Part shown: piece after piece, positions 1-5,032 of the stretch
Numbering within the stretch: position 1 is the stretch's first letter
Layout: each line of letters starts with the position of its first letter
Source of the DNA: an uncultured Oscillospiraceae bacterium
GTDB lineage: Bacteria > Bacillota > Clostridia > Oscillospirales > Acutalibacteraceae
DNA: 7,711 nt
Reading direction: 5' to 3'
Assembly: GCA_902495835.1 (NCBI GenBank)
Contig: CABUYS010000064.1
Span: 1 to 7,711, forward strand
Position numbers and translations under genes: made by a program
The notes under the pieces: model-generated
What the model was told of the DNA's origin: nothing
Seen by the model: the letters and a program-made list of their open reading frames with translations, nothing else
Database searches by the model: none

Positions 1-248
1 CATGTACACCTACCGTTATCCATACTACCAAAATATAGCATATCGCAGATTATGGGGTATTTAAAAGGGAAAAGTGCGATGATGATATTCGAAAGGCATT
101 CAAATTTAAAATATAAATTTGGGAACAGACATTAGGATTAAACACTGCGACAATACAGAAATATATTAGATAGCAGGAAAAATAAAATCAGATTATGGAC
201 AAACTTAAAACTAAAGAATATGTAAACCCTTTTAAGGGTAGCAAGTAA
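1..248 (+). pseudogene. tnpA: Broken IS200/IS605-type transposase (TnpA), 5' end outside the window
   Basis: Remnant of a Y1 (HUH) single-strand transposase of the IS200 type. Frame 1 opens on the codons for HVHL, the His-hydrophobic-His metal-binding motif. It then reads through PKYSISQIMGYLKGKS and IFERHSNLKYKFGNRH, typical of the family, up to position 132. A TAG follows at once. The rest of the protein resumes in another frame from 135 (GLNTATIQKYIR, with the expected catalytic Tyr in QKYI) and ends in KEYVNPFKGSK with a stop at 246-248. Two further stops interrupt this second part. Compared with the second remnant in this window, the conserved FW...YYVDT segment (about 11 residues) is missing at the junction, so a net deletion of roughly 31 bases is inferred. 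The gene cannot make an active enzyme. Family assignment is firm from the motifs; the N-terminal half lies outside the window. Confidence 0.88.
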
Positions 249-250
249 TC

Positions 251-358
251 AGCCCTCTTCAGTTTGAACACAGTGCAAGCCAGCCGTCTTGATACGGCTG
301 GCGCTATTGTGCTCTTATAGGGCTTTCCCATACCACGTCTCTTAGGCGTGGTCATGAT
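251..358 (+). mobile_element. Right-end hairpins of the first IS200-type remnant
   Basis: Directly after the tnpA stop lies nested secondary structure of the kind IS200/IS605 transposases recognise in place of terminal inverted repeats. An outer stem pairs AGCCC (251-255) with GGGCT (320-324). An inner perfect 8-bp stem pairs GCCAGCCG (279-286) with CGGCTGGC (295-302) around an 8-base loop. A further hairpin pairs ACCACG (332-337) with CGTGGT (347-352), followed by CATGATT. The ATACCAC...GTGG arrangement recurs after the second tnpA remnant, which supports reading it as an element end. The exact cleavage site cannot be placed. Confidence 0.65.
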
Positions 359-359
359 T

Positions 360-403
360 GTATGTAGAAAACCACGCGATGGTCGCGTGGTTCAGTGATA
401 GCT
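360..403 (+). repeat. Copy A of a 40-45 bp dispersed inverted repeat, containing a 10-bp hairpin
   Basis: The stretch starts with GTATGTAGAAAAC and contains a perfect 10-bp stem, AACCACGCGA (370-379) with TCGCGTGGTT (383-392), loop TGG. The reverse complement of 815-856 begins with the same 13 bases and keeps roughly three quarters identity over the rest, though there the left arm of the hairpin has decayed. Placed just before the second tnpA remnant, the hairpin could be that element's left end. The inverted second copy could equally mean an independent small repeat family. Confidence 0.6.
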
Positions 404-449
404 TAAGCGATGTAACAAATAAAGTAAATTCAAAAATTTATTTTAAACC

Positions 450-684
450 GACAATCTGGAAACTGATAAAGGAAAAAACAGTTTAATGATATTTCAAAGA
501 TTTGGGAATATGAAATTTGCATATAGGAATCGAGAATTTTGGTGCAAATGTTATTATGTGGATACGGCAGGGAAAAACACGAAGGCGATAAAGGAATACA
601 TAAAAAATCAGTTAAAACAAGATTGAGAAAGTGATCAATTAAGTTTATTTGATCCAAGAAATCCTTTTAAAGGGTAGCAAGTAA
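450..684 (+). pseudogene. tnpA: Second broken IS200/IS605-type transposase (TnpA)
   Basis: One frame reads GKNSLMIFQRFGNMKFAYRN, then REFWCKCYYVDTAGKNTKA and IKEYIKNQLKQD. A TGA at 624-626 interrupts it, after which it continues ESDQLSLFDPRNPFKG to a TAG at 675-677. These blocks are the second half of an IS200-type TnpA, including the helix with the presumed catalytic Tyr (KEYIKNQ). An extra A in the run at 669-671 seems to have shifted the last codons: without it the gene would end PFKGSK at the TAA at 682-684, as in the first remnant. The N-terminal half with the HUH motif is not recognisable, and a stop lies upstream at 444, so the gene is dead. Its sequence differs clearly from the first remnant, so the two come from different IS subfamilies, not a duplication of one copy. 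Confidence 0.87.
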
Positions 685-686
685 CA

Positions 687-782
687 AATGCATGGCTGTT
701 AAGCTGGAAGTAAGCCACTTGTGGCTTGCCAGCAGCATTAGGGATATGCCCGAAAAGGAAATACCACCCGCTATGCGGGTGG
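687..782 (+). mobile_element. Right-end hairpins of the second IS200-type remnant
   Basis: Three nested pairings follow the second tnpA: AATGC (687-691) with GCATT (735-739), GCTGG (703-707) with CCAGC (729-733), and a perfect AAGCCAC (712-718) with GTGGCTT (721-727), loop TT. A separate 8-bp hairpin, CCACCCGC (764-771) with GCGGGTGG (775-782), sits behind ATA, matching the ATACCAC hairpin after the first remnant. The last hairpin is followed by a T-rich stretch and might also act as a weak terminator, but its position suits an IS right end best. Confidence 0.65.
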
Positions 783-814
783 ATCTTTATTATTGTTTCT
801 ATTACATTTTTTAA

Positions 815-856
815 ACTTTACCGAATCACGCGACTATCGAATTGTTTTCTACATAC
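815..856 (-). repeat. Copy B of the dispersed repeat, inverted
   Basis: Read on the minus strand, this stretch starts GTATGTAGAAAAC and continues through CGATAGTCGCGTGATTCGG, matching 360-403 on the plus strand. The first 13 bases are identical and the remainder is about 70-75% identical. It abuts the T-run of the terminator downstream of the uracil-DNA glycosylase gene. The two copies bracket the second tnpA remnant in head-to-head orientation. Confidence 0.6.
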
Positions 857-882
857 AAAAAGTCACCCATTATTTGGGTGAC
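857..882 (-). terminator. Rho-independent terminator of the ychF-udg operon
   Basis: On the minus strand a perfect 8-bp stem, GTCACCCA with TGGGTGAC (882-875 and 869-862), closes a 5-base loop and is followed at once by five T residues (861-857). It lies about 40 bases past the uracil-DNA glycosylase stop codon, the expected place for transcription of the two-gene operon to end. Confidence 0.8.
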
Positions 883-920
883 AAATTTATTTGTGAAGAT
901 ATACAATTTTATTGCTGATA

Positions 921-1493
921 TCAATACGTATGGAAACATATCTCTTCAATTTTTTGCTTAAGATTTTTAAAATCATCTTCGACCAATGGCTTTTGATTGG
1001 GGTTTCTAAGTATTGCCGCAGGGTGAATTGTTGGCATCATAAGAATTTTTTTCTTTTGATAAAACTTTCCGTGATCTTTAGTTATTTTTATATTTGGGTC
1101 AATTATTTTGAGTGCAGCAATTCTTCCGACAGCAACAATAATTTTAGGTTTAAGAAGCATTGTTTGATTTCTAAGCCAATCTATGCAAAGTTCTTGCTCT
1201 TCGGGAAGAGGATCTCTATTTTTTGGAGGTCTGCATTTTACAATATTTGCTATGTAGATATTTTTTTCTCGGCTGAGGCCTATTTGCTTCAGCATAGCGT
1301 CGAGTAATTTACCGGACCTGCCTACAAATGGTTTTCCTTGTAAATCTTCGTTCTCACCGGGACCTTCGCCTATGAACATAACTTCGGAATTTGGATTCCC
1401 ATCACCAAAAACCACGTTCGTTCTCGTTTCGCATAACGGACATTTCGTGCAATTTAAACATTCATTTTTTAATATTTCCCAAGATTCATACAT
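921..1493 (-). CDS. udg: Uracil-DNA glycosylase, family 4 (4Fe-4S)
   Basis: A 190-residue protein that removes uracil from DNA as the first step of base-excision repair. All landmarks of the Fe-S family-4 enzymes are visible. The four cluster cysteines are C15 and C18 (a CxxC) plus C87 and C103. The first active-site motif is GEGPGENED from residue 42, followed by GKPFVGRSGKLLD, and the second motif is HPAAILRNP from H157. Length matches the short bacterial members. The ATG at 1493 is preceded by AAGGTG about 10 bases upstream, and the CxxC near the N-terminus fits this start. The gene begins 29 bases after the ychF stop, so the two are almost certainly co-transcribed, with a terminator at 857-882. 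Nothing is missing or odd. The family call is very secure; the symbol is generic. Confidence 0.95.
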   Translation of the reverse strand: MYESWEILKNECLNCTKCPLCETRTNVVFGDGNPNSEVMFIGEGPGENEDLQGKPFVGRSGKLLDAMLKQIGLSREKNIYIANIVKCRPPKNRDPLPEEQELCIDWLRNQTMLLKPKIIVAVGRIAALKIIDPNIKITKDHGKFYQKKKILMMPTIHPAAILRNPNQKPLVEDDFKNLKQKIEEICFHTY

Positions 1494-1522
1494 TCGCCTT
1501 ATTCACCTTATCACATAAATTT

Positions 1523-2617
1523 TTACACATTAAATCTAAATAATACAATATCGCCGTCTTGAATTACATATTCTTTTCCTTCGGAACGAACTAAACCTTT
1601 TTCTTTTGCGACTGTCATAGAACCGCACTCGATTAATTTTTCAAAAGAAATTACTTCGGCTCTTATAAATCCTCGTTCAAAATCCGAATGGATTTTTCCT
1701 GCCGCACCGGGAGCTTTGGTTCCTTTTTTTATTGTCCAGGCTCTTACTTCGGGTTTTCCGGCAGTAAGGTACGAGATCAATCCCAAAAGTTTATAACATG
1801 CCGAAATAAGTCTGTCGAGTCCTGATTTTTCAAGTCCTATATCTTTTAAAAATTCGATTTTTTCGTCTTGATCCATTTCAGAAATTTGCGCTTCTAACTC
1901 TGCACATATAGGAAGTGTTTCTGATTTTTCTTTTAGAGCTATTTTTTTAACTTTCATGTAATTGGCATTGGATTCAACATTTTCTGAAAAATCTTTTTCT
2001 GACATATTTGCCGCATATATCACAGGTTTTATTGTCAATAATCCTAATGTTTTTACGTATTCTTTTTCTTCTTCCGTGTATTCAAGTTCTTTCGCAAGAT
2101 GACCTTGTTGAAGATTGTTTAAAATTTTTTGACACAGCTCTAAGTCTGCTATGTATTTTTTATCTGATTTAATTAACTTTTCAATTTTTTGTATTTTTTT
2201 CTCTATCATTTCAATATCCGAAAAAATGAGTTCGAGATTTATTATTTCTATATCTTTTTCAGGATTTACTTCACCGTTCACGTGAATTATATTTTCGTTT
2301 TCAAAACATCTTACTACATGTACTATGGCGTCTACTTCTCTTATGTTTCCTAAAAATTTGTTTCCCAGTCCTTCTCCTTTTGAAGCACCTTCCACGAGAC
2401 CTGCGATGTCTACGAATTCAATTACGGCGGGAGTTATTTTATCAGGGTTATACATTTCGGCTAATTTTTGAAGTCTTTCGTCAGGAACGGCAACAACGCC
2501 TATGTTGGGTTCAACCGTGCAAAACGGGTAGTTGGCTGACATTGCTCCTGCATTGGTAATTGCGTTAAAAAGTGTACTTTTTCCTACATTTGGTAATCCT
2601 ACAATTCCTATTTTCAT
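1523..2617 (-). CDS. ychF: Redox-regulated ATPase YchF (Ola1/Obg-like)
   Basis: A 364-residue cytosolic P-loop ATPase of the TRAFAC class, near-identical in length to the E. coli protein (363). It is associated with ribosomes and the stress response, but its precise role is not settled. The sequence shows the Walker A loop GLPNVGKS (7-14), switch region NYPFCTVEPN (29-38), Walker B DIAGL (70-74), the family signature GEGLGNKFL (81-89), and NMSE (204-207) where GTPases have NKxD. That substitution is the known basis for preferring ATP over GTP. A charged helical insert (about 118-190) and a C-terminal TGS domain (from about residue 280, with PEVRAWTI, IHSDFERGFIRA and QDGD) complete it. The start at 2617 has AGAGGT six bases upstream. 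It is the first gene of the operon with the uracil-DNA glycosylase. Confidence 0.97.
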   Translation of the reverse strand: MKIGIVGLPNVGKSTLFNAITNAGAMSANYPFCTVEPNIGVVAVPDERLQKLAEMYNPDKITPAVIEFVDIAGLVEGASKGEGLGNKFLGNIREVDAIVHVVRCFENENIIHVNGEVNPEKDIEIINLELIFSDIEMIEKKIQKIEKLIKSDKKYIADLELCQKILNNLQQGHLAKELEYTEEEKEYVKTLGLLTIKPVIYAANMSEKDFSENVESNANYMKVKKIALKEKSETLPICAELEAQISEMDQDEKIEFLKDIGLEKSGLDRLISACYKLLGLISYLTAGKPEVRAWTIKKGTKAPGAAGKIHSDFERGFIRAEVISFEKLIECGSMTVAKEKGLVRSEGKEYVIQDGDIVLFRFNV

Positions 2618-2656
2618 TGTTATACCTCTATGATTATTATTTTTAGTTACCTAACA

Positions 2657-2685
2657 ATAATAAATGTTTAGCAACATTTAATCAA
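2657..2685 (-). promoter_or_regulatory. Promoter of ychF-udg with an operator-like palindrome in the spacer
   Basis: On the minus strand, TTGATT (2685-2680) and TATTAT (2662-2657) are separated by exactly 17 bases, about 40 bases before the ychF start. The spacer is almost filled by a perfect inverted repeat, TAAATGTT (2661-2668) and AACATTTA (2673-2680), with TAGC between the arms. A dimeric repressor bound there would block both promoter elements. Promoter call is good for sequence alone; operator function is inference. Confidence 0.6.
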
Positions 2686-2798
2686 CCTTGTTTAAGTTTT
2701 TTGCTATATTATCATCTTGATAAAAAAGATGTATTTGAAAGAAAATGTCATTTTTATATATATCAAATAATAAAAAATATTAAATTTTAATAAAAATA

Positions 2799-2826
2799 TT
2801 TACATATAACAAAAATGTGGTATAAT
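2799..2826 (+). promoter_or_regulatory. Promoter of the phospholipase operon (extended -10)
   Basis: TTTACA (2799-2804), a 16-base spacer and a consensus TATAAT (2821-2826) preceded by TGG, which gives an extended -10. Transcription would start near 2833, leaving a 5' leader of roughly 95 bases. That leader contains a 7-bp stem, ATCAACA (2837-2843) with TGTTGAT (2861-2867), and an AAGGAG ribosome binding site (2912-2917) nine bases before the ATG. The rest of the 2618-2926 gap is very AT-rich with no gene visible. Confidence 0.75.
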
Positions 2827-2926
2827 GTTTTAGTAAATCAACATAACTAAAAATTTATAGTGTTGATGAATGAATTTGTAGTCTTTGTGTAAGGCAAAAA
2901 AATTAAAAACAAAGGAGATATGAAAG

Positions 2927-3676
2927 ATGAAAAAAAAGAATAAATTAAGGTACATAGGCTCGTTAATTTTAGCTTTTGTATTTGCGCTTACGCCACGTAT
3001 AAAAGCTTTTAACAGCGCCACTCACAGGTATGTTACCAGAATAAGTTTGAAAAATATTTCTCAAATAAATAAAGATGATTGCTGTTTTAACAAAGATGAA
3101 GAAAATTATTTTAAAAAAATTGAAGAATACAGTACTAAGCCCGACGAAGATGAAATCGAAGGAGCTTTTAAAAATCATTTTTATAATCCTGCTACCGAAA
3201 AGAATTTTATGGGAGAAAAAATTTCAGCTTGTACAAAATGCGTAATGCACTTCAATAAAGCCATAGAATATTATTTAAATCGTAATAAACTTAAGGCTTA
3301 CGAAGAGTTAGGTAGGTCAATTCATTTTATGGAAGACCTGAACACTCCCGTGCACACTGGGTACAATGCGTATACGGATGTAGTTTTCAAATTTCCTCTT
3401 CATGTAAGGTTCGAAAAAATATGCGATTCGGTTATGGAAGAATGCAAATGTGATGTCTCAAAAGAAGATTTACTTTATTTTTCTGTTAATGATATAGAAT
3501 CCTTGGCAAAATCAAGTTCGATTCTTTCAAGCGATAATTATTATTATCTTGTCAATGAAGAAAGCGTTGACGAAAAAGAATTCAGTGAAAAGTCTATTGC
3601 CCTTAATGCAATTGCCAATGCTCAGCATAATGTAACGGGTATGATTTATAAATTTTTTTCTCAGATAAAAAATTAA
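2927..3676 (+). CDS. Secreted zinc-dependent phospholipase C (alpha-toxin/PC-PLC family)
   Basis: A 249-residue secreted enzyme predicted to hydrolyse phospholipid head groups, related to Clostridium perfringens alpha-toxin and Bacillus cereus PC-PLC. Residues 1-27 form a signal peptide (KKKNK, hydrophobic core, cleavage after IKA). The eight side-chain ligands of the three zinc ions can be matched one by one: H33, D73, H84 (in NHFYNP), H133 and D137 (in GRSIHFMEDLNTPVH), H143, H159 and E163 (in HVRFE). The C-terminal ANAQHNVTGMIYKF matches the last helix of the family. The family's mature N-terminal Trp, which binds zinc through its backbone, is replaced by Phe (F28). The mature chain has seven cysteines, unusual for the family, and no C-terminal C2-like membrane-binding domain, so it is a single-domain type. 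First gene of a three-gene secreted-protein operon. Family certain; substrate not. Confidence 0.92.
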   Translation: MKKKNKLRYIGSLILAFVFALTPRIKAFNSATHRYVTRISLKNISQINKDDCCFNKDEENYFKKIEEYSTKPDEDEIEGAFKNHFYNPATEKNFMGEKISACTKCVMHFNKAIEYYLNRNKLKAYEELGRSIHFMEDLNTPVHTGYNAYTDVVFKFPLHVRFEKICDSVMEECKCDVSKEDLLYFSVNDIESLAKSSSILSSDNYYYLVNEESVDEKEFSEKSIALNAIANAQHNVTGMIYKFFSQIKN

Positions 3677-3697
3677 GTTTAAAAGGTGGTATTGAGT

Positions 3698-4285
3698 ATG
3701 TGTTCGAGTAAAATTAATTATAAAAAAATATTTTTTATAACGTTCATTACATATTTTTCGTTTTTGTTTGGAGGGCTTGCAGTTAAAGCTGAAAGTGCTG
3801 CTGATTATATTTTTCCAAATGAAAATGAATCTTCTTCAGAATTTTCCAGAGCTCAAACTTTTTCTAACGGAATTATTTGCTTTGAAAAATTTAAATGTTT
3901 TAAGGAAGAAATTATTTCAATTAATGCAATAAAAAATTACCGAAGAACTGTTGAAGTTTCAAAAATTTATAAAAAGAAATCTAAAAAGAATACTCTTAAA
4001 ACACTTGCAACCTGCACTGCGAAAATAGTAATTTCTTACGATAAAGAAAAGTCCGTGCAAATAAGAAAATATTCATACGATGTGAAGCACAACACTCCTA
4101 ACAAAAAATGGAGTCTTATGAATGTAGGAGAAATATATCCTCAGGATAAAAGTTGTTTGCTGTCGACTAAATGTGTACTTTATAAAGAACAACCGGGAGG
4201 AACTCACAATTATATAATGGACGGACACTTTGATGTGCTGTGTACATGCAACGGAAATATAGGAATAAATACTGATTTACATTAA
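3698..4285 (+). CDS. Small secreted cysteine-containing protein of unknown function (first of two)
   Basis: I do not recognise this 195-residue protein. Residues 1-31 are a clear signal peptide (KINYKK, a long aromatic-rich core, cleavage after VKA). The mature part is basic, with seven cysteines (C61, C67, C106, C153, C159, C182, C184), suggesting disulphides outside the cell. The second half alternates hydrophobic and polar residues (AKIVISYD, HFDVLCTC), as in beta-strands, and ends CNGNIGI. I chose the ATG at 3698 because AGGTGG (3684-3689) lies eight bases upstream; an in-frame GTG at 3686 overlaps that site. It starts 21 bases after the phospholipase stop with no terminator between, so it is in the same operon. 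The next gene may be a distant paralogue. A role as partner or inhibitor of the phospholipase is possible but only a guess from position. Confidence 0.8.
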   Translation: MCSSKINYKKIFFITFITYFSFLFGGLAVKAESAADYIFPNENESSSEFSRAQTFSNGIICFEKFKCFKEEIISINAIKNYRRTVEVSKIYKKKSKKNTLKTLATCTAKIVISYDKEKSVQIRKYSYDVKHNTPNKKWSLMNVGEIYPQDKSCLLSTKCVLYKEQPGGTHNYIMDGHFDVLCTCNGNIGINTDLH

Positions 4286-4306
4286 TATAAAAAACGCTTC
4301 TAAGCA

Positions 4307-4314
4307 AGGGGGGG
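4307..4314 (+). promoter_or_regulatory. Ribosome binding site with a G7 run before a TTG start
   Basis: An A followed by seven consecutive G residues (4308-4314) lies five bases before the TTG at 4320, which starts the third operon gene. It is the only strong Shine-Dalgarno-like sequence in the gap and decides the start, since the next in-frame ATG is about 100 codons downstream, past the signal peptide. A run of seven G in such AT-rich DNA is prone to slippage, which would change the spacing to the start. Confidence 0.65.
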
Positions 4315-4319
4315 TTAAA

Positions 4320-4853
4320 TTGAAAAGATTAAAAAAAATTTTTATTTGTTTTTTTGCTTCGGTTTGTTATTTTTGTTGCTGTAATGTATACTCAATTTTT
4401 TTTGACAGTTCCTTGTTTGGAACTTCTTTTCTTCAGTCACGGACCAATAAGGTTACAAAATTGAAAGACGGAATTATAAAAAAAGAAGAAATTTCTACTA
4501 TAAAATATTGTTATCCCAAAGATTTAAGTAATATAAATGAAAAATATTTGACAGTACGAACAGTAATTACTTTTTCTTTAGAATCTACAGGTGAAGTGAT
4601 TTCAATTGTAAGTATGGAGTCAAATTTCAGATATAATTCTCATACGGAAAGAGCACAATGTTTGAGTACCTCGCTTGGAACTGTAAAGAGCTGCGGAGGA
4701 GGCGCTGCAGAAGCTTTTTCTCGAAGGGCAAATGTTAAAACCGAGTACGGTCAAAGTGTTGTTCGTTTAGAATTTAAATACAATGATAATGTTTATGATA
4801 ATACTCGTTATAGAATTTCGTGCGATTACGAGGGAAATATAAAATATGGATAG
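4320..4853 (+). CDS. Small secreted cysteine-containing protein of unknown function (second of two)
   Basis: Not a family I recognise; 177 residues. The N-terminus (MKRLKK, then a core at 7-22 with five cysteines, C10, C16, C19-C21) is a signal peptide, probably cleaved after VYS (25). No proper lipobox is present. The mature part has cysteines C64, C114, C125 and C168, an even number suited to two disulphides, a GGGAAEAF turn (126-133), and strand-like stretches (YLTVRTVITFSLE, VVRLEFKYND). Its end, RYRISCDYEGNIKYG, resembles HFDVLCTCNGNIGI of the preceding protein, and both have a similar layout, so the two may be divergent paralogues. The start is TTG; a strong G-rich ribosome site and the signal peptide support it. 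It lies 34 bases after its neighbour in the same operon. No clear terminator is visible downstream. Confidence 0.78.
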   Translation: MKRLKKIFICFFASVCYFCCCNVYSIFFDSSLFGTSFLQSRTNKVTKLKDGIIKKEEISTIKYCYPKDLSNINEKYLTVRTVITFSLESTGEVISIVSMESNFRYNSHTERAQCLSTSLGTVKSCGGGAAEAFSRRANVKTEYGQSVVRLEFKYNDNVYDNTRYRISCDYEGNIKYG

Positions 4854-4864
4854 ATTATATTAAA

Positions 4865-4893
4865 TTGACTTTTCTTTTAAAATCAGGTATAAT
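4865..4893 (+). promoter_or_regulatory. Strong sigma-A promoter of the first leader-bearing protein
   Basis: TTGACT (4865-4870), a 17-base spacer and TATAAT (4888-4893), one mismatch from the full consensus. It lies only 12 bases after the preceding stop codon. Transcription would begin near 4900, giving a leader of about 130 bases, much longer than that of the paralogue downstream. A perfect inverted repeat covers the start region: TAATATAT (4893-4900), AAGA, ATATATTA (4905-4912). It may be an operator, though such AT-only palindromes arise easily by chance here. Confidence 0.75.
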
Positions 4894-5018
4894 AATATAT
4901 AAGAATATATTAATAAAAGGTTAATGGATAGTTAATTAGAAAAATTTTTGTTTAAAAATTAATTTATGGCGCAGTGAAAGATTGTATTTTGGTTTGATGA
5001 AAAATAAATGGTTTTTGT

Positions 5019-5024
5019 GGGAGG
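5019..5024 (+). promoter_or_regulatory. Ribosome binding site fixing the GTG start at 5033
   Basis: GGGAGG lies eight bases before GTG 5033. The downstream paralogue begins with GTG at the equivalent codon (both proteins open MGKVE), so this start is preferred over the TTG at 4982 and ATG at 4997 in the same frame, which lack a comparable site and would add residues absent from the paralogue. Confidence 0.8.
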
Positions 5025-5032
5025 AAAGAGTA

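Noticed and set aside
430..657. Open frame on the minus strand of 75 codons
   Set aside because: Antisense to the second tnpA remnant, whose family motifs are clear on the plus strand.
450..684. TGA at 624 read through as an amino acid (recoded stop)
   Set aside because: The same remnant also has a frameshift and lacks its N-terminal half, and the first remnant carries TAG and TAA stops, so decay explains it. The intact UDG gene uses TGA as its stop.
251..882. Series of hairpins that could suggest a CRISPR array or structured RNA
   Set aside because: The hairpins differ in sequence and spacing, with no regular repeat-spacer pattern. IS200 ends and one terminator explain them.
912..1307. Open frame of 131 codons on the plus strand
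   Set aside because: It lies antisense inside the uracil-DNA glycosylase gene, has no ribosome site, and encodes a nonsense mix rich in Phe and Ile.
2779..2791. ATTAAA-T-TTTAAT palindrome upstream of the phospholipase promoter
   Set aside because: Made only of A and T in a stretch of almost pure AT; chance is the simplest explanation.
2830..3178. Minus-strand frames opposite the start of the phospholipase gene
   Set aside because: Shadows of a gene with all family residues in place; the upstream part covers its promoter and leader.
4982..5032. Upstream extension of the large leader protein by 17 residues (TTG 4982 or ATG 4997)
   Set aside because: No good ribosome site, and the paralogue begins at the codon matching GTG 5033.
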